A stretch of 64,000 nucleotides of DNA from the NCBI RefSeq assembly GCF_046054155.1, contig NZ_JBEQCT010000001.1, positions 744,001 to 808,000 on the forward strand, written 5' to 3'. A program made the translations under genes and the position numbers. This DNA comes from Celerinatantimonas yamalensis. Lineage in GTDB: Bacteria > Pseudomonadota > Gammaproteobacteria > Enterobacterales > Celerinatantimonadaceae. The notes beneath the pieces are model-generated. The model was not told the DNA's origin and did not search any database. It saw nothing but the letters and a program-made list of their open reading frames with translations. The first letter of the stretch is position 1. Each line of letters opens with the position of its first letter. Shown here piece by piece: positions 18,458 to 27,029 of the stretch.

Positions 18458-18857
18458 GTCACATTAAGCTGATTTCATGGCTGTTACTCTGAGGTAAAGA
18501 GTGTACTTTTTATCGCCAACCTATAAAATGACAATTTAATCATTAATAATTAGATCTTACAGGTTTATATGTGCTTGTGATTTTTCAACGTAACTAGGTA
18601 AGGCTTAAAAAACAAGCAAGCCCTGAAATGTATCCCTCTATGATAAAGCTGGTTACATGGATATGTGCCAGCTTAACCATCTCGGGAAGCACAAATCTGA
18701 GCCTTAACAGATTAACCTATTGAGACTAATCAGTATCAGTCACGCTAATGAGATGTTATCACTGCGTTAAGCTTATCCATTGAGTCAGCGGACGTTAATC
18801 GCTAAGCAATCAATAGGGCATGATTTAGCAGACTGGCTCAGTTAAAGGACAAACTAG
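18458..18857. other. 400-bp gap with one hairpin, no gene
   Basis: No coding frame is convincing here. AAGCTGG at 18646-18652 and CCAGCTT at 18668-18674 form an inverted repeat that continues inside with ACAT/ATGT; it is not followed by T and its role is unclear. The right part presumably holds the promoter of the chemoreceptor gene, but I see no strong -35/-10 pair. Confidence 0.35.
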
Positions 18858-20855
18858 ATGTTTTTTAAACGTAGCCTCAAGCACCAACATATTTTATCCG
18901 ATAGAGTGGCTAAAACTATATCAACCCACAGCTCAAAGCTTTGTGAAGAATTATTGGAGCCACTTCACTTTAGCGAAGGAACAGCACTGGTGATCGCTTT
19001 TATTTCACCATTTTGTGAGTTTTCCAGCGTGATCAAACAACTTAATCAATATCTTCCATTTACCCATCATGTATTAGCGCTCATGACTGCAGGTGAACTC
19101 AGTGGTGATCAGGCTAAATTTTATCATACCGAGCCCGAAACAGACACCATCGTGCTACACAGCTTTAGCCAACGACTGATCGCTGAAGTATCGATTCATA
19201 CAATAGATCTACTCGCTAAATCATCCCCCTCTGGCACTTATCTCAGTGATAAGCACGTAGCGGCAATTGCACAGCAACTGACCCAAATTGCCCCTCCATT
19301 CGCCATTGAAAGTTCCAATACGGTTGCACTCACCTACTTTGATGGCCTATCTCATTGCGAGAATTTGTTCACTCAAGCACTCTATCAAACCAATACACTC
19401 CCCTGCTATTTTATTGGCGGAAGTGCAGGTGGTAAGCTTGATTTCAAACAAGCTGCTATTGCTTATAATGGCGAAGTGAAAAATGATGCGGTGCTACTGA
19501 CTTTGTGTAAAATCGCCCCTGAGTACCGCTATGGGATCCTAAAAACACATAACTTTGAACCAACAGGATTTGCCTTAGATATTGCCGAATTTGACTCGTT
19601 AACACGAACTTTAAAAACCGTACTCGCACCAGACAAACGCTTAACAACCCCCGTTGAAGTGCTCTGTGACTACTTTCATTGCAGAAGTGAACAGTTAAAT
19701 GACAACTTGTCTGGCTACTCATTTGGAATAAAATTAGATCAGTCAATTTATATTCGCTCCATCGCTGAAATCCACTCAAATGGCAGCCTACAATTTTTTA
19801 GCGACATTGAATTTGGCGAGCAATTGCTGTTAGTCAAAGCAAACGACTTTATTGCCACAACTGAAAAAGACTATCAAACGTTTCTAAAAGATAAGCCAAG
19901 CCAACCTGTTGCAATGATCGCCAACGATTGCATATTACGCCGACTCAATAATCAACAAAAGCTGGCCGATATGCACTCATTTGATGGGTTATGTGTTTCT
20001 GGTTTTTCTTCATTTGGTGAATTTTTGGGCGTGCATCAAAATCAAACGCTTACCGCGTTGGCCTTTTTCAAAGTCGAGCCAGGGCAATCATTTCGCGATA
20101 AATATGCCAACCATTATCCCTATTACTATGCCGTATATAAAAACTATCACACGCATTTACAGTTGGTGAGTATGACCCGGATCAGTCAACTCCAAGAACA
20201 ACTGATCCAAAGGATGCAAAAATACCAGCCACAACTGCGTTCATCAACAGAAAAACTGCGCCAGATTGTCGAACAAGCCAATGATTCAGCACAGCGTCAG
20301 CAGAATATACAACAACAATTTAATTTATATATGCAGCTTATTGATCAGCAAACGCAGCAGCGTAGCTCTCTTGATGAAAGCATGGAACAACTCAAAGTAA
20401 ATACGGTGCGCATCAAAGATGTGATTCAATCAATAAGTAGCATTGCCGATCAAACCAATTTACTGGCTCTTAATGCGGCGATTGAAGCGGCTCGTGCCGG
20501 TGATGCTGGTCGGGGATTCGCCGTTGTGGCTGATGAAGTCCGCGCTCTATCTCAGCGAACCCAACATAGTTTAGATGAAACAATACAGGCCATTGATAAA
20601 GTCTCTTTCTCGGTCACTAATATTGATTCTTTAGTTAACAAAATAAGCCAAGTACTGGAACAGATTACAGCAAACTCGCGGCAACTAGACACTGAACTCA
20701 CCCACCTATCAGACGACAGCCACCTGATGTCTACACGCGCGGAATCAGGACTCAGAGAAACAGATAGTATCATTGAACAAATGACGCAGGTTGAATATGA
20801 AATCGCGCTCATCAGTCAATTATCAACATTTATCAAGCAAAGCACGGCGTTGTAA
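18858..20855 (+). CDS. Soluble FIST-domain methyl-accepting chemotaxis protein
   Basis: The 665-residue protein has no membrane segment. Residues ~30-400 match the FIST sensor (FIST_N followed by FIST_C), a domain thought to bind small ligands such as amino acids. Residues ~430-660 form a coiled-coil MCP signalling module whose hairpin tip (IADQTNLLALNAAIEAARAG near residue 527, then GRGFAVVADEVRALSQRT) is the most conserved part of all chemoreceptors and contacts CheA/CheW. No C-terminal CheR-tether pentapeptide is seen. It is therefore a cytoplasmic receptor that senses an internal signal. It has its own ATG with AAAGGA upstream. No che genes are in the window. Confidence 0.92.
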   Translation: MFFKRSLKHQHILSDRVAKTISTHSSKLCEELLEPLHFSEGTALVIAFISPFCEFSSVIKQLNQYLPFTHHVLALMTAGELSGDQAKFYHTEPETDTIVLHSFSQRLIAEVSIHTIDLLAKSSPSGTYLSDKHVAAIAQQLTQIAPPFAIESSNTVALTYFDGLSHCENLFTQALYQTNTLPCYFIGGSAGGKLDFKQAAIAYNGEVKNDAVLLTLCKIAPEYRYGILKTHNFEPTGFALDIAEFDSLTRTLKTVLAPDKRLTTPVEVLCDYFHCRSEQLNDNLSGYSFGIKLDQSIYIRSIAEIHSNGSLQFFSDIEFGEQLLLVKANDFIATTEKDYQTFLKDKPSQPVAMIANDCILRRLNNQQKLADMHSFDGLCVSGFSSFGEFLGVHQNQTLTALAFFKVEPGQSFRDKYANHYPYYYAVYKNYHTHLQLVSMTRISQLQEQLIQRMQKYQPQLRSSTEKLRQIVEQANDSAQRQQNIQQQFNLYMQLIDQQTQQRSSLDESMEQLKVNTVRIKDVIQSISSIADQTNLLALNAAIEAARAGDAGRGFAVVADEVRALSQRTQHSLDETIQAIDKVSFSVTNIDSLVNKISQVLEQITANSRQLDTELTHLSDDSHLMSTRAESGLRETDSIIEQMTQVEYEIALISQLSTFIKQSTAL

Positions 20856-21071
20856 TGCGGGTCCAATACATAGACTTATAAATAGCTTTATAGTACAATT
20901 ATTTACTTATAAAGAGGTTGAGAAAACTTAGGGCATCATTAACTGTATGGTGCCTTCTGTATTTAGGGCTTGGGATCAGCCCTCTGAGCATGTCCTTCTA
21001 TTTATATTTACCTTTCATGTAACTGCTCAGATTAATTGCTATATAGGGATTTCAATAAGAGAATTAACGAT

Positions 21072-21863
21072 ATGTATTCAAGTAATAATTCCTATTTACA
21101 ATCAATTTATGACAGTCAGATCACGGAAAAAATGCTCAATGAAGAGAAGAAAGTTGAGCAGTTGGAATTAGGTGAGCAGCTGATTTGGATCAAACGCCCC
21201 GAGGCAACTCGCTCTAACCTCTTTCATCGAATCGTCCACCAGCTGACAAAATTAAAAATTTTAGTGCCTGTAGAACGCAAAACACCGCTGCAGAGCTTGA
21301 ACTTTGAAGCGTTAAAACTCAAGACATTGGCACGCTCTGGCATATCGGTGGCTGAGGTGATAGGACAAGACCGTCAATTCCTTTATTTATCTGATACGGG
21401 AACCGATCTACGTTGTTACTTTAAAAAAAACCCATTAAGCCATCATGAACGAACTGCAATTATTTTAAAGGCCGTAAAGGTATTAGCAGCAATCCATCAG
21501 GCGGGACATTACCATGGCGGAGCGCAAATCAAAAATTACACCATCGATGCGCAAGGTGTCGTTTCAGCCATTGATTTTGAAGACAGTTTCAGTTCGTGCA
21601 CTTCGCTAATTGATACCCAATACAGAGACTTATTTTTATTTTTGATGTCCCTGAGTGCTTACGGTGATCGATCCACCTATAGACAAGTGATTGATTGCTA
21701 TTTCACATGCACGGGCAATGACGTAATTAAACAAGAATTACAACAAGTAGGTAGTCGAATGAAGCCCTTAGTCAAACTATTAGGCTGGATGGCAAGTCAT
21801 CATCATTTAAGCCTTGATGTGATTGGGGTTTACTCTTTACTGAGTTTCCTTACAACACTTTAG
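21072..21863 (+). CDS. Kinase-fold protein, WaaP/BUD32-like
   Basis: The 263-residue protein has kinase-like signatures: a beta-lobe lysine candidate in 'LIWIKRPE', the catalytic-loop equivalent HGGAQIKN at residues 148-155 and a DFED metal motif at 168-171. The loop lacks the usual catalytic Asp (HGG instead of HGD), as in some lipopolysaccharide-kinase relatives. 'FEALKLKTLARSGISVAEVI' corresponds to the alpha-C region. Start ATG 21072 has AAGAGA nine bases before it; the upstream Met at 21036 lacks one. Substrate unknown; LPS core or a small molecule is possible. Confidence 0.65.
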   Translation: MYSSNNSYLQSIYDSQITEKMLNEEKKVEQLELGEQLIWIKRPEATRSNLFHRIVHQLTKLKILVPVERKTPLQSLNFEALKLKTLARSGISVAEVIGQDRQFLYLSDTGTDLRCYFKKNPLSHHERTAIILKAVKVLAAIHQAGHYHGGAQIKNYTIDAQGVVSAIDFEDSFSSCTSLIDTQYRDLFLFLMSLSAYGDRSTYRQVIDCYFTCTGNDVIKQELQQVGSRMKPLVKLLGWMASHHHLSLDVIGVYSLLSFLTTL

Positions 21864-21884
21864 TTCGCGCCATGTTGATAAAAG

Positions 21885-21913
21885 AAAAAGATCGCTATTG
21901 CGATCTTTTTTTT
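21885..21913. terminator. Bidirectional terminator between the kinase gene and htpG
   Basis: Stem AAAAAGATCGC/GCGATCTTTTT with loop TATT. T runs follow on both strands, so it can end the kinase-fold gene (+) and htpG (-). Confidence 0.9.
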
Positions 21914-21954
21914 GTCTTAAGTAACTATCTCCAAAAGAGAAGATTCACTTACTA

Positions 21955-23868
21955 TTAGGCTTTGAGTAAACGGTTCATCCGCTGTACAAAATCGGCTGGA
22001 TTATCAAGGCTTCCACGCTCAGCCAACTCAGCCTGTTGCATCAACAGTCTAACCCATTCACCAAACTGCTGTTCATCTTGTTCATCAGCAACGCGTTTCA
22101 CGAGTGGATGATCCGGATTTAATTCAAAGATATATTTCTGCTCAGGCACAGGTTGTCCAGCAGCCTGCATCAGTTTGAGCATTTGAGTACTCATATCATG
22201 CTCACCAACCACGATACATGATGGCGTATCAGTTAGACGATAAGTTAAACGAGCATCTTTCACATCTTCACCCAGAACTTGTTTAACGCGCTCGATAAAT
22301 GATGCGTATTCTGTTTTATCCTGTTCTTTGCGCTCTTTTAACTCTTCATCATCTTCTAAGCCACCCAGGTCAAGATCACCTTTGGTCACAGACACAAACT
22401 GCTTGCTATCAAATTCGGTTAAATGTCCCATCAACCATTCATCGATACGTTCATGCATCAACAACACTTCGATGCCTTTTTTACGGAAGATCTCAAGCAG
22501 AGGGCTATGTGCTGCAGCTTCATAGCTATCGGCAGTAATAAAATAGATCTTATCTTGCTCTTCTTGCATCCGGCTAACATAGTCTTCCAATGAGACGATT
22601 TCATCAGCACCATCGGTATGCGTTGAGGCAAATCGTAATAGCTTCGCCACACGTTCTTTATTCACAAAGTCTTCTGCAGGACCTTCTTTGAGGACATTAC
22701 CAAACTCTTTCCAGAATTGTTGGTATTCATCTCCCTCTTTCTTCGCCAGTTTTTCCAACATGCCTAATGCCCGCTTGGTGCAGGCTTGACGCAAGTTAGC
22801 CGTGACTTTGGTATCTTGTAAAATCTCGCGAGAAATGTTCAATGGAAGATCGTTAGAATCGAGGACACCTTTAACAAAACGCAAGTAGTTCGGCATAAAC
22901 TGTTCTGCATCATCCATAATAAAGACGCGTTGAACATACAATTTTAAGCCATGCTGATGATCGCGATTCCATAAATCCCAAGGAGCTTTCGAAGGAATAT
23001 ACAATAAGCTGGTATATTGTTGTTTCCCTTCTACCTTGTTGTGGCTCCAAATAAGTGGATCAGTAAAATCATGAGAAATATGTTTATAGAACTCATTATA
23101 CTCTTCATCACTCACTTCACCTTTTGAGCGAGTCCACAACGCCTGGGCACGATTAATTGCTTCCCATTCACCTGGGGTTGCAGCAATTTTTTCACCATCT
23201 TCGCCTTCTCGCTCTGGCTCACCTTCCTTGAACATCTCAACCGGAATGCTGATATGATCTGAGTATTTAGTCACTAGTGAGCGAAGTTTCCAATCATTGA
23301 GAAATTCGTCTTCTTCATCACGAAGGTGCAACACAATACGTGTGCCGCGCTCAGCTTTAGTGATGTCACTAATTTCAAATTCACCTTTGCCTTCAGATTG
23401 CCAATGCACACCTTGATCTGTGCTTACCCCTGCGGCGCGTGTTTCAACACTCACTTTATCGGCGACAATAAAAGAAGAATAAAAACCAACCCCAAATTGA
23501 CCGATCAATTGTGAATCAGACGCTTGATCACCAGTCAGATTACCAAAAAATTCTTTGGTGCCTGATTTTGCAATCGTACCGAGGTTATCGATCACCTCAT
23601 CGCGCGTCATACCGATCCCATTATCATCAACGGTAATGGTTTTAGCATCTTTATCAAAACTGATGCGAACCCGCAATTCGGCATTGTCTTCATACAGCGC
23701 ATTATTCTCTAATGCTTTAAATCGCAACTTATCCGCGGCATCTGCGGCATTTGAGACTAATTCTCGAAGAAAAATTTCCTTGTTGGAATATAACGAATGG
23801 ATCATCAAATGCAGTAACTGTTCAGTATGTGCATTAAATTTACGACTTTCGGTGTGTTGTTCTGCCAT
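21955..23868 (-). CDS. htpG: Molecular chaperone HtpG (bacterial Hsp90)
   Basis: HtpG is the cytoplasmic ATP-driven Hsp90 homologue. The 637-residue protein has the N-terminal GHKL ATPase motifs (ELVSNAADAADKLRF, DNGIGM, GQFGVGFYSSF), a middle domain and the C-terminal dimerisation region; E. coli HtpG has 624 residues. The frame opens with TTG at 23877, but the ATG at 23868 gives the family start MAEQHTE and has GGAGA upstream. A clear sigma-32 promoter could not be identified in the ~190 bp in front of it. Confidence 0.97.
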   Translation of the reverse strand: MAEQHTESRKFNAHTEQLLHLMIHSLYSNKEIFLRELVSNAADAADKLRFKALENNALYEDNAELRVRISFDKDAKTITVDDNGIGMTRDEVIDNLGTIAKSGTKEFFGNLTGDQASDSQLIGQFGVGFYSSFIVADKVSVETRAAGVSTDQGVHWQSEGKGEFEISDITKAERGTRIVLHLRDEEDEFLNDWKLRSLVTKYSDHISIPVEMFKEGEPEREGEDGEKIAATPGEWEAINRAQALWTRSKGEVSDEEYNEFYKHISHDFTDPLIWSHNKVEGKQQYTSLLYIPSKAPWDLWNRDHQHGLKLYVQRVFIMDDAEQFMPNYLRFVKGVLDSNDLPLNISREILQDTKVTANLRQACTKRALGMLEKLAKKEGDEYQQFWKEFGNVLKEGPAEDFVNKERVAKLLRFASTHTDGADEIVSLEDYVSRMQEEQDKIYFITADSYEAAAHSPLLEIFRKKGIEVLLMHERIDEWLMGHLTEFDSKQFVSVTKGDLDLGGLEDDEELKERKEQDKTEYASFIERVKQVLGEDVKDARLTYRLTDTPSCIVVGEHDMSTQMLKLMQAAGQPVPEQKYIFELNPDHPLVKRVADEQDEQQFGEWVRLLMQQAELAERGSLDNPADFVQRMNRLLKA

Positions 23869-24052
23869 TATCTGCAAATCTCCACGTTCATTTGGCTTCT
23901 ATACAATTCGATAGGATCTATTTGAGGTCAATGATAGAGATTTTCAATAGCTACAAACTAAATATTATCAACATCGTTGATAAAGAGATGAAACAAAATC
24001 CTTTTCAGGTCACATTTTGAGCACTTTGTATTATTTTTGCGCATAGAATAGC

Positions 24053-24142
24053 TATACTGACAGTGTAGAGAATGTCCTGAGAGATAAACCAATGTTACCT
24101 TTTTAAAGGTAACCGGGCCCAGAGTGAAATCTGGGCCCTTTT
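24053..24142 (+). ncRNA. Candidate small RNA with two hairpins and a terminator
   Basis: Between the divergent-looking ends of htpG and yhbP lies a plus-strand unit: a TATACT -10 element at 24053-24058, a ~50-base leader, a hairpin GTTACCTT/AAGGTAAC (24094-24113), and immediately a very stable stem GGGCCCAGA/TCTGGGCCC (24115-24138) ending in TTTT. No open frame of note lies inside and no plus-strand gene precedes it, so the terminator needs an RNA of its own, about 78 bases if it starts near 24065. The -35 region is poor. I do not recognise it as a known RNA family. Confidence 0.5.
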
Positions 24143-24179
24143 CATTAAATTAAGCAACCGCAAGTCCGATGTTTATCCA

Positions 24180-24632
24180 CTAGCATTCGATGTCACGCTG
24201 CCAGCGTGTTTTATGACCAAAAACAAGTCGATTATTCGTCATTTTCAAGGTATCGATTTGAATAAGCCAAGTTGGTGCAGGTTTCGCTCGAGCAATGGGA
24301 AATTTTTGGTAATACAGCTGAAGCGCATTTTGCTTCTCTGAGCCATTCAATAACAACGAGCGACCAGTGTATTGAACCCCTTGTAAATGGGCAATACTTT
24401 GGGTTTGATCAGAAACCGTACCGCATACCTTAGGATAATCCTTCATTATTTGACCGTGGCGAGTATTCAGCGAACTTAGCACGATAAAGCCAAGCACCTC
24501 AGCAGACCAAACATAAAAACAATTAGCAGCCCACAGACCTTGTGCATCTTGTCCGGCAATAGTCACAACGTGCTGTGATGAAAGATACGATTCCAGTGCA
24601 CTCGATATTGGTTGGTTTACAGTTGATGTCAT
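24180..24632 (-). CDS. yhbP: YhbP-family protein (FMN-binding split-barrel fold)
   Basis: A 150-residue protein of the UPF0306/YhbP family, related to pyridoxamine 5'-phosphate oxidase. It shows 'SQHVVTIAGQDAQGLWAANCFYVW', 'NTRHGQIMKDYPKVCGTVSDQ' and 'GVQYTGRSLLL', which align with E. coli YhbP (QHVVT...LWCANAFY, TRHAQM, GVQFKGE). A flavin-linked redox role is predicted from the fold, but no reaction is known. It reads toward the candidate small RNA and shares no operon partner. Confidence 0.85.
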   Translation of the reverse strand: MTSTVNQPISSALESYLSSQHVVTIAGQDAQGLWAANCFYVWSAEVLGFIVLSSLNTRHGQIMKDYPKVCGTVSDQTQSIAHLQGVQYTGRSLLLNGSEKQNALQLYYQKFPIARAKPAPTWLIQIDTLKMTNNRLVFGHKTRWQRDIEC

Positions 24633-24865
24633 CGTTATTTTATGAGGAGGCTAAAAGTCTATGATCACGTGTTTCACTCGATAAAAGCAAGCCTTGTTTC
24701 AATATGACAAAAATTTTGTTTAAAAAACCAGCAAGGCTCATTTCAACCAACCGAAATGATAGCCATTAGCACAATAAATCCACTAACAAAAAATCAAAAA
24801 AATCTTTGAGCGAGTACTTTTACTACAAATTGAGCATTATTAAATCAATCAATTCCAAACCAATT

Positions 24866-24897
24866 AGATTTCTAGACGTCTAGATTGACAAACATCT
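24866..24897. promoter_or_regulatory. Four tandem MetJ boxes
   Basis: In strict 8-bp register the region reads AGATTTCT, AGACGTCT, AGATTGAC, AAACATCT. The second is the exact MetJ consensus and the others keep 4 or 5 of the 8 consensus positions. Two or more adjacent boxes are what the MetJ-SAM repressor needs for cooperative binding. The site is 48 bp upstream of the metT start, where repression of its promoter is expected. The gap 24633-24945 holds nothing else I can name. Confidence 0.85.
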
Positions 24898-24945
24898 AAA
24901 TCATTTTAAAATAACGACCAAATTGTGATTAGGTGATTTAGGGAT

Positions 24946-26262
24946 ATGAGCCAAAACAACGAAAAAACCATCAAACCAAGTGCTGTTGCACTGCTGCCTA
25001 TCGGCGTGTTTCTTTTATTATTTATAGGTGTTGGCGCTTACTTGCAGAGCCAAGGCACTCATTTTGCGTTTTATCAATTGCCTTCACCCGTTGCCATTTT
25101 GCCAGCATTGGCTTTAGCACTAGTCCTCAGCAAGGAAAAGCTCAATCACGCTATCGATTCAATGATTGCAGGTATGGGACATAGTAATATTATCACTATG
25201 TGCCTTATCTATTTACTAGCGGGTGGATTTAGTGTTGTAGCAAAGGCTACAGGTGGTGTTGATGCAGTCGTTGGGTTAGGATTGAGTATCATTCCAAGCT
25301 GGTTTCTCGTCCCAGGGATCTTTATTGTCTCAGCATTTATTGCCACTGCAATGGGAACATCAATGGGCACAATCGCCGCCGTTGCTCCCATCGCATTAGG
25401 CATCAGTCAAGCAGCTGGCGTACCTGAACCTTTAATGGCTGGAGCCGTGTTAAGTGGTGCCATGTTTGGTGACAACTTATCGGTCATTTCAGATACTACC
25501 ATTGCGGCAACGCGAACTCAGAACTGCGAAATGAGAGATAAATTTCGTGAGAATTTCTGGATAGCCCTACCCGCCGCAATTATTTCCCTGCTTGTTTTTT
25601 GGTATCTCAGTGGTCATGCACAGATCCCCCACCAAGACTTTGCCATCATGCCCGCGCTTCCCTACATCTTTATATTGATTCTCGCGGTCGTTGGAGTCAA
25701 TGTCTTTGCGGTACTTACTTTGGGGATTGTATTAGCAGGACTCAGCGGCATTATCGGGGCTGACTATGCTTGGATGACCTTTGCCAAAGATATCTATAAA
25801 GGCTTCACAGGAATGCAAGAAATCTTCATTCTCTCGTTGCTGATTGGTGGTCTCAGTGAATTAATGCGTCGCCAAGGTGGTCTAGCCTACTTACAGCGTT
25901 TAGTAAGCAAGTTTGTCTCGCTTTTTGGTCAAAATAAAGGGACCGCTCAATTGGGCATTGCACTCTTAGTGATGCTGACCAACATCTGTACCGCCAACAA
26001 CACCATCGCGATTTTAATCGCTGGTGGCGTTGCCAAAGAAGTGGCCGATGAACATGAAATTAGCGGGCGTCGCAGCGCTTCTATTTTAGATATCTTTGCA
26101 TGTGTAATCCAAGGGATCTTACCTTATGGTGCACAAGTCTTGTTATTAGGTTCGCTGTTTAAACTATCCCCATTAACCATTTCAGCAATGGCCATCTACC
26201 CAATGCTATTAGGTGTAGTCTCGTTGATTACCTTATTTGTTCGTCATCAAAAAACAGCCTAG
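24946..26262 (+). CDS. metT: NhaC-family transporter, probable methionine transporter MetT
   Basis: This 438-residue inner-membrane protein has about 11 hydrophobic segments and the NhaC-family loops 'ATAMGTSMGTIAAVAPIALGIS' region and 'SGAMFGDNLSVISDTTIAA'. NhaC homologues are sodium-coupled antiporters or symporters. The four MetJ boxes directly in front place it in the methionine regulon, and MetJ-controlled NhaC relatives in vibrios and shewanellas were predicted to import methionine (MetT). The ATG has AGGGAT close before it. Without the operator it would have been called a Na+/H+ antiporter. Confidence 0.82.
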   Translation: MSQNNEKTIKPSAVALLPIGVFLLLFIGVGAYLQSQGTHFAFYQLPSPVAILPALALALVLSKEKLNHAIDSMIAGMGHSNIITMCLIYLLAGGFSVVAKATGGVDAVVGLGLSIIPSWFLVPGIFIVSAFIATAMGTSMGTIAAVAPIALGISQAAGVPEPLMAGAVLSGAMFGDNLSVISDTTIAATRTQNCEMRDKFRENFWIALPAAIISLLVFWYLSGHAQIPHQDFAIMPALPYIFILILAVVGVNVFAVLTLGIVLAGLSGIIGADYAWMTFAKDIYKGFTGMQEIFILSLLIGGLSELMRRQGGLAYLQRLVSKFVSLFGQNKGTAQLGIALLVMLTNICTANNTIAILIAGGVAKEVADEHEISGRRSASILDIFACVIQGILPYGAQVLLLGSLFKLSPLTISAMAIYPMLLGVVSLITLFVRHQKTA

Positions 26263-26347
26263 GCTACTTTTAAAAAGCTGAGCTAAATGCTCTAATGCCG
26301 ATCAGTTAAACCAAATGGGCTCGGTTAACCGAGCCATTAAAAATGTC

Positions 26348-26382
26348 AAAATCCGAGTGTATTCAATGCACTTGGATTTTTT
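26348..26382 (+). terminator. Terminator after metT
   Basis: AAAATCC-g-AGTG pairs with CACT-t-GGATTTT and runs into TT, 86 bp after the metT stop. A second GC hairpin (26314-26338, GCTCGG-TTAA-CCGAGC) precedes it without a T run. Confidence 0.75.
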
Positions 26383-26499
26383 ATGGATATTTCATAAGCC
26401 CTAGATGTCATCAGCAATTAGTCAAAACATTGGTTGATTGACGTCCCCTCGAGCAGATTATACGAAGCGTATTCACTGACCGATACCTATCACAATACC

Positions 26500-26935
26500 A
26501 AAGCGTAAGTTGACTTTAGCGTCCATGCTCTGGCTGTTCGTGGGAATGGTCATCGATGGTTGATACGATGCGTGTCCCGTTGCAGCTGACATTGACAGTC
26601 TCTATGGGCATCGTTGGGAAATAGAAATGGGCTATCGAGAGCAGAAACAGTTCATGCTGGTCATTGACTGACCTGTAGTTGTCTCCCAGAACTGGTCAAA
26701 GCGCTCAGAGATTATTACTGACGTATAACTTAATTTGTTGTAGGGCGATCGAGTGGACAGTGCTTCACATTGAAAAAAACTATCGACGCTATCGGTGATA
26801 GCTTTAATAGCACATTGGCTTAAGTCATGCGATTACAACGGGTGATTATCTTATTCAACCCCCAGGCGCCCCCTCGTCAGATCAAGAACGTCCAGCGCTT
26901 GGTGTTAGGAGGACTAAGGAAAAGAATGTGTCCTC
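26500..26935 (+). pseudogene. Remnant of an IS4-family transposase
   Basis: From base 26600 a plus-strand frame reads LYGHRWEIEMGYREQKQ, the DDE-region 'Y-(2)-R-(3)-E-(6)-K' signature of IS4 transposases, and then hits a stop at 'VID'. In another frame 'CLPELVKAL' corresponds to the segment that follows, and near 26870 an Arg/Pro/Lys-rich tail remains. There is no start, several stops and frameshifts, and I find no terminal inverted repeats. It lies in the 647-bp space between the metT and nuo terminators. Confidence 0.72.
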
Positions 26936-26955
26936 GAACAGAAAAAATACGCCTA

Positions 26956-26985
26956 TAAAAAAGCCGCCCACCTTAGGTGAACGGC
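26956..26985 (-). terminator. Terminator of the nuo operon
   Basis: On the minus strand GCCGTTCACC-TAA-GGTGGGCGGC is followed by six T. It lies 45 bp beyond the nuoN stop. Confidence 0.9.
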
Positions 26986-27029
26986 ATTTGCTTTGAATCA
27001 GCGGCCTTTTTGTATTATGAGCACACCAA

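Noticed and set aside
18646..18674. Hairpin before the chemoreceptor as a terminator or riboswitch
   Set aside because: No T run follows, and no conserved riboswitch core is visible.
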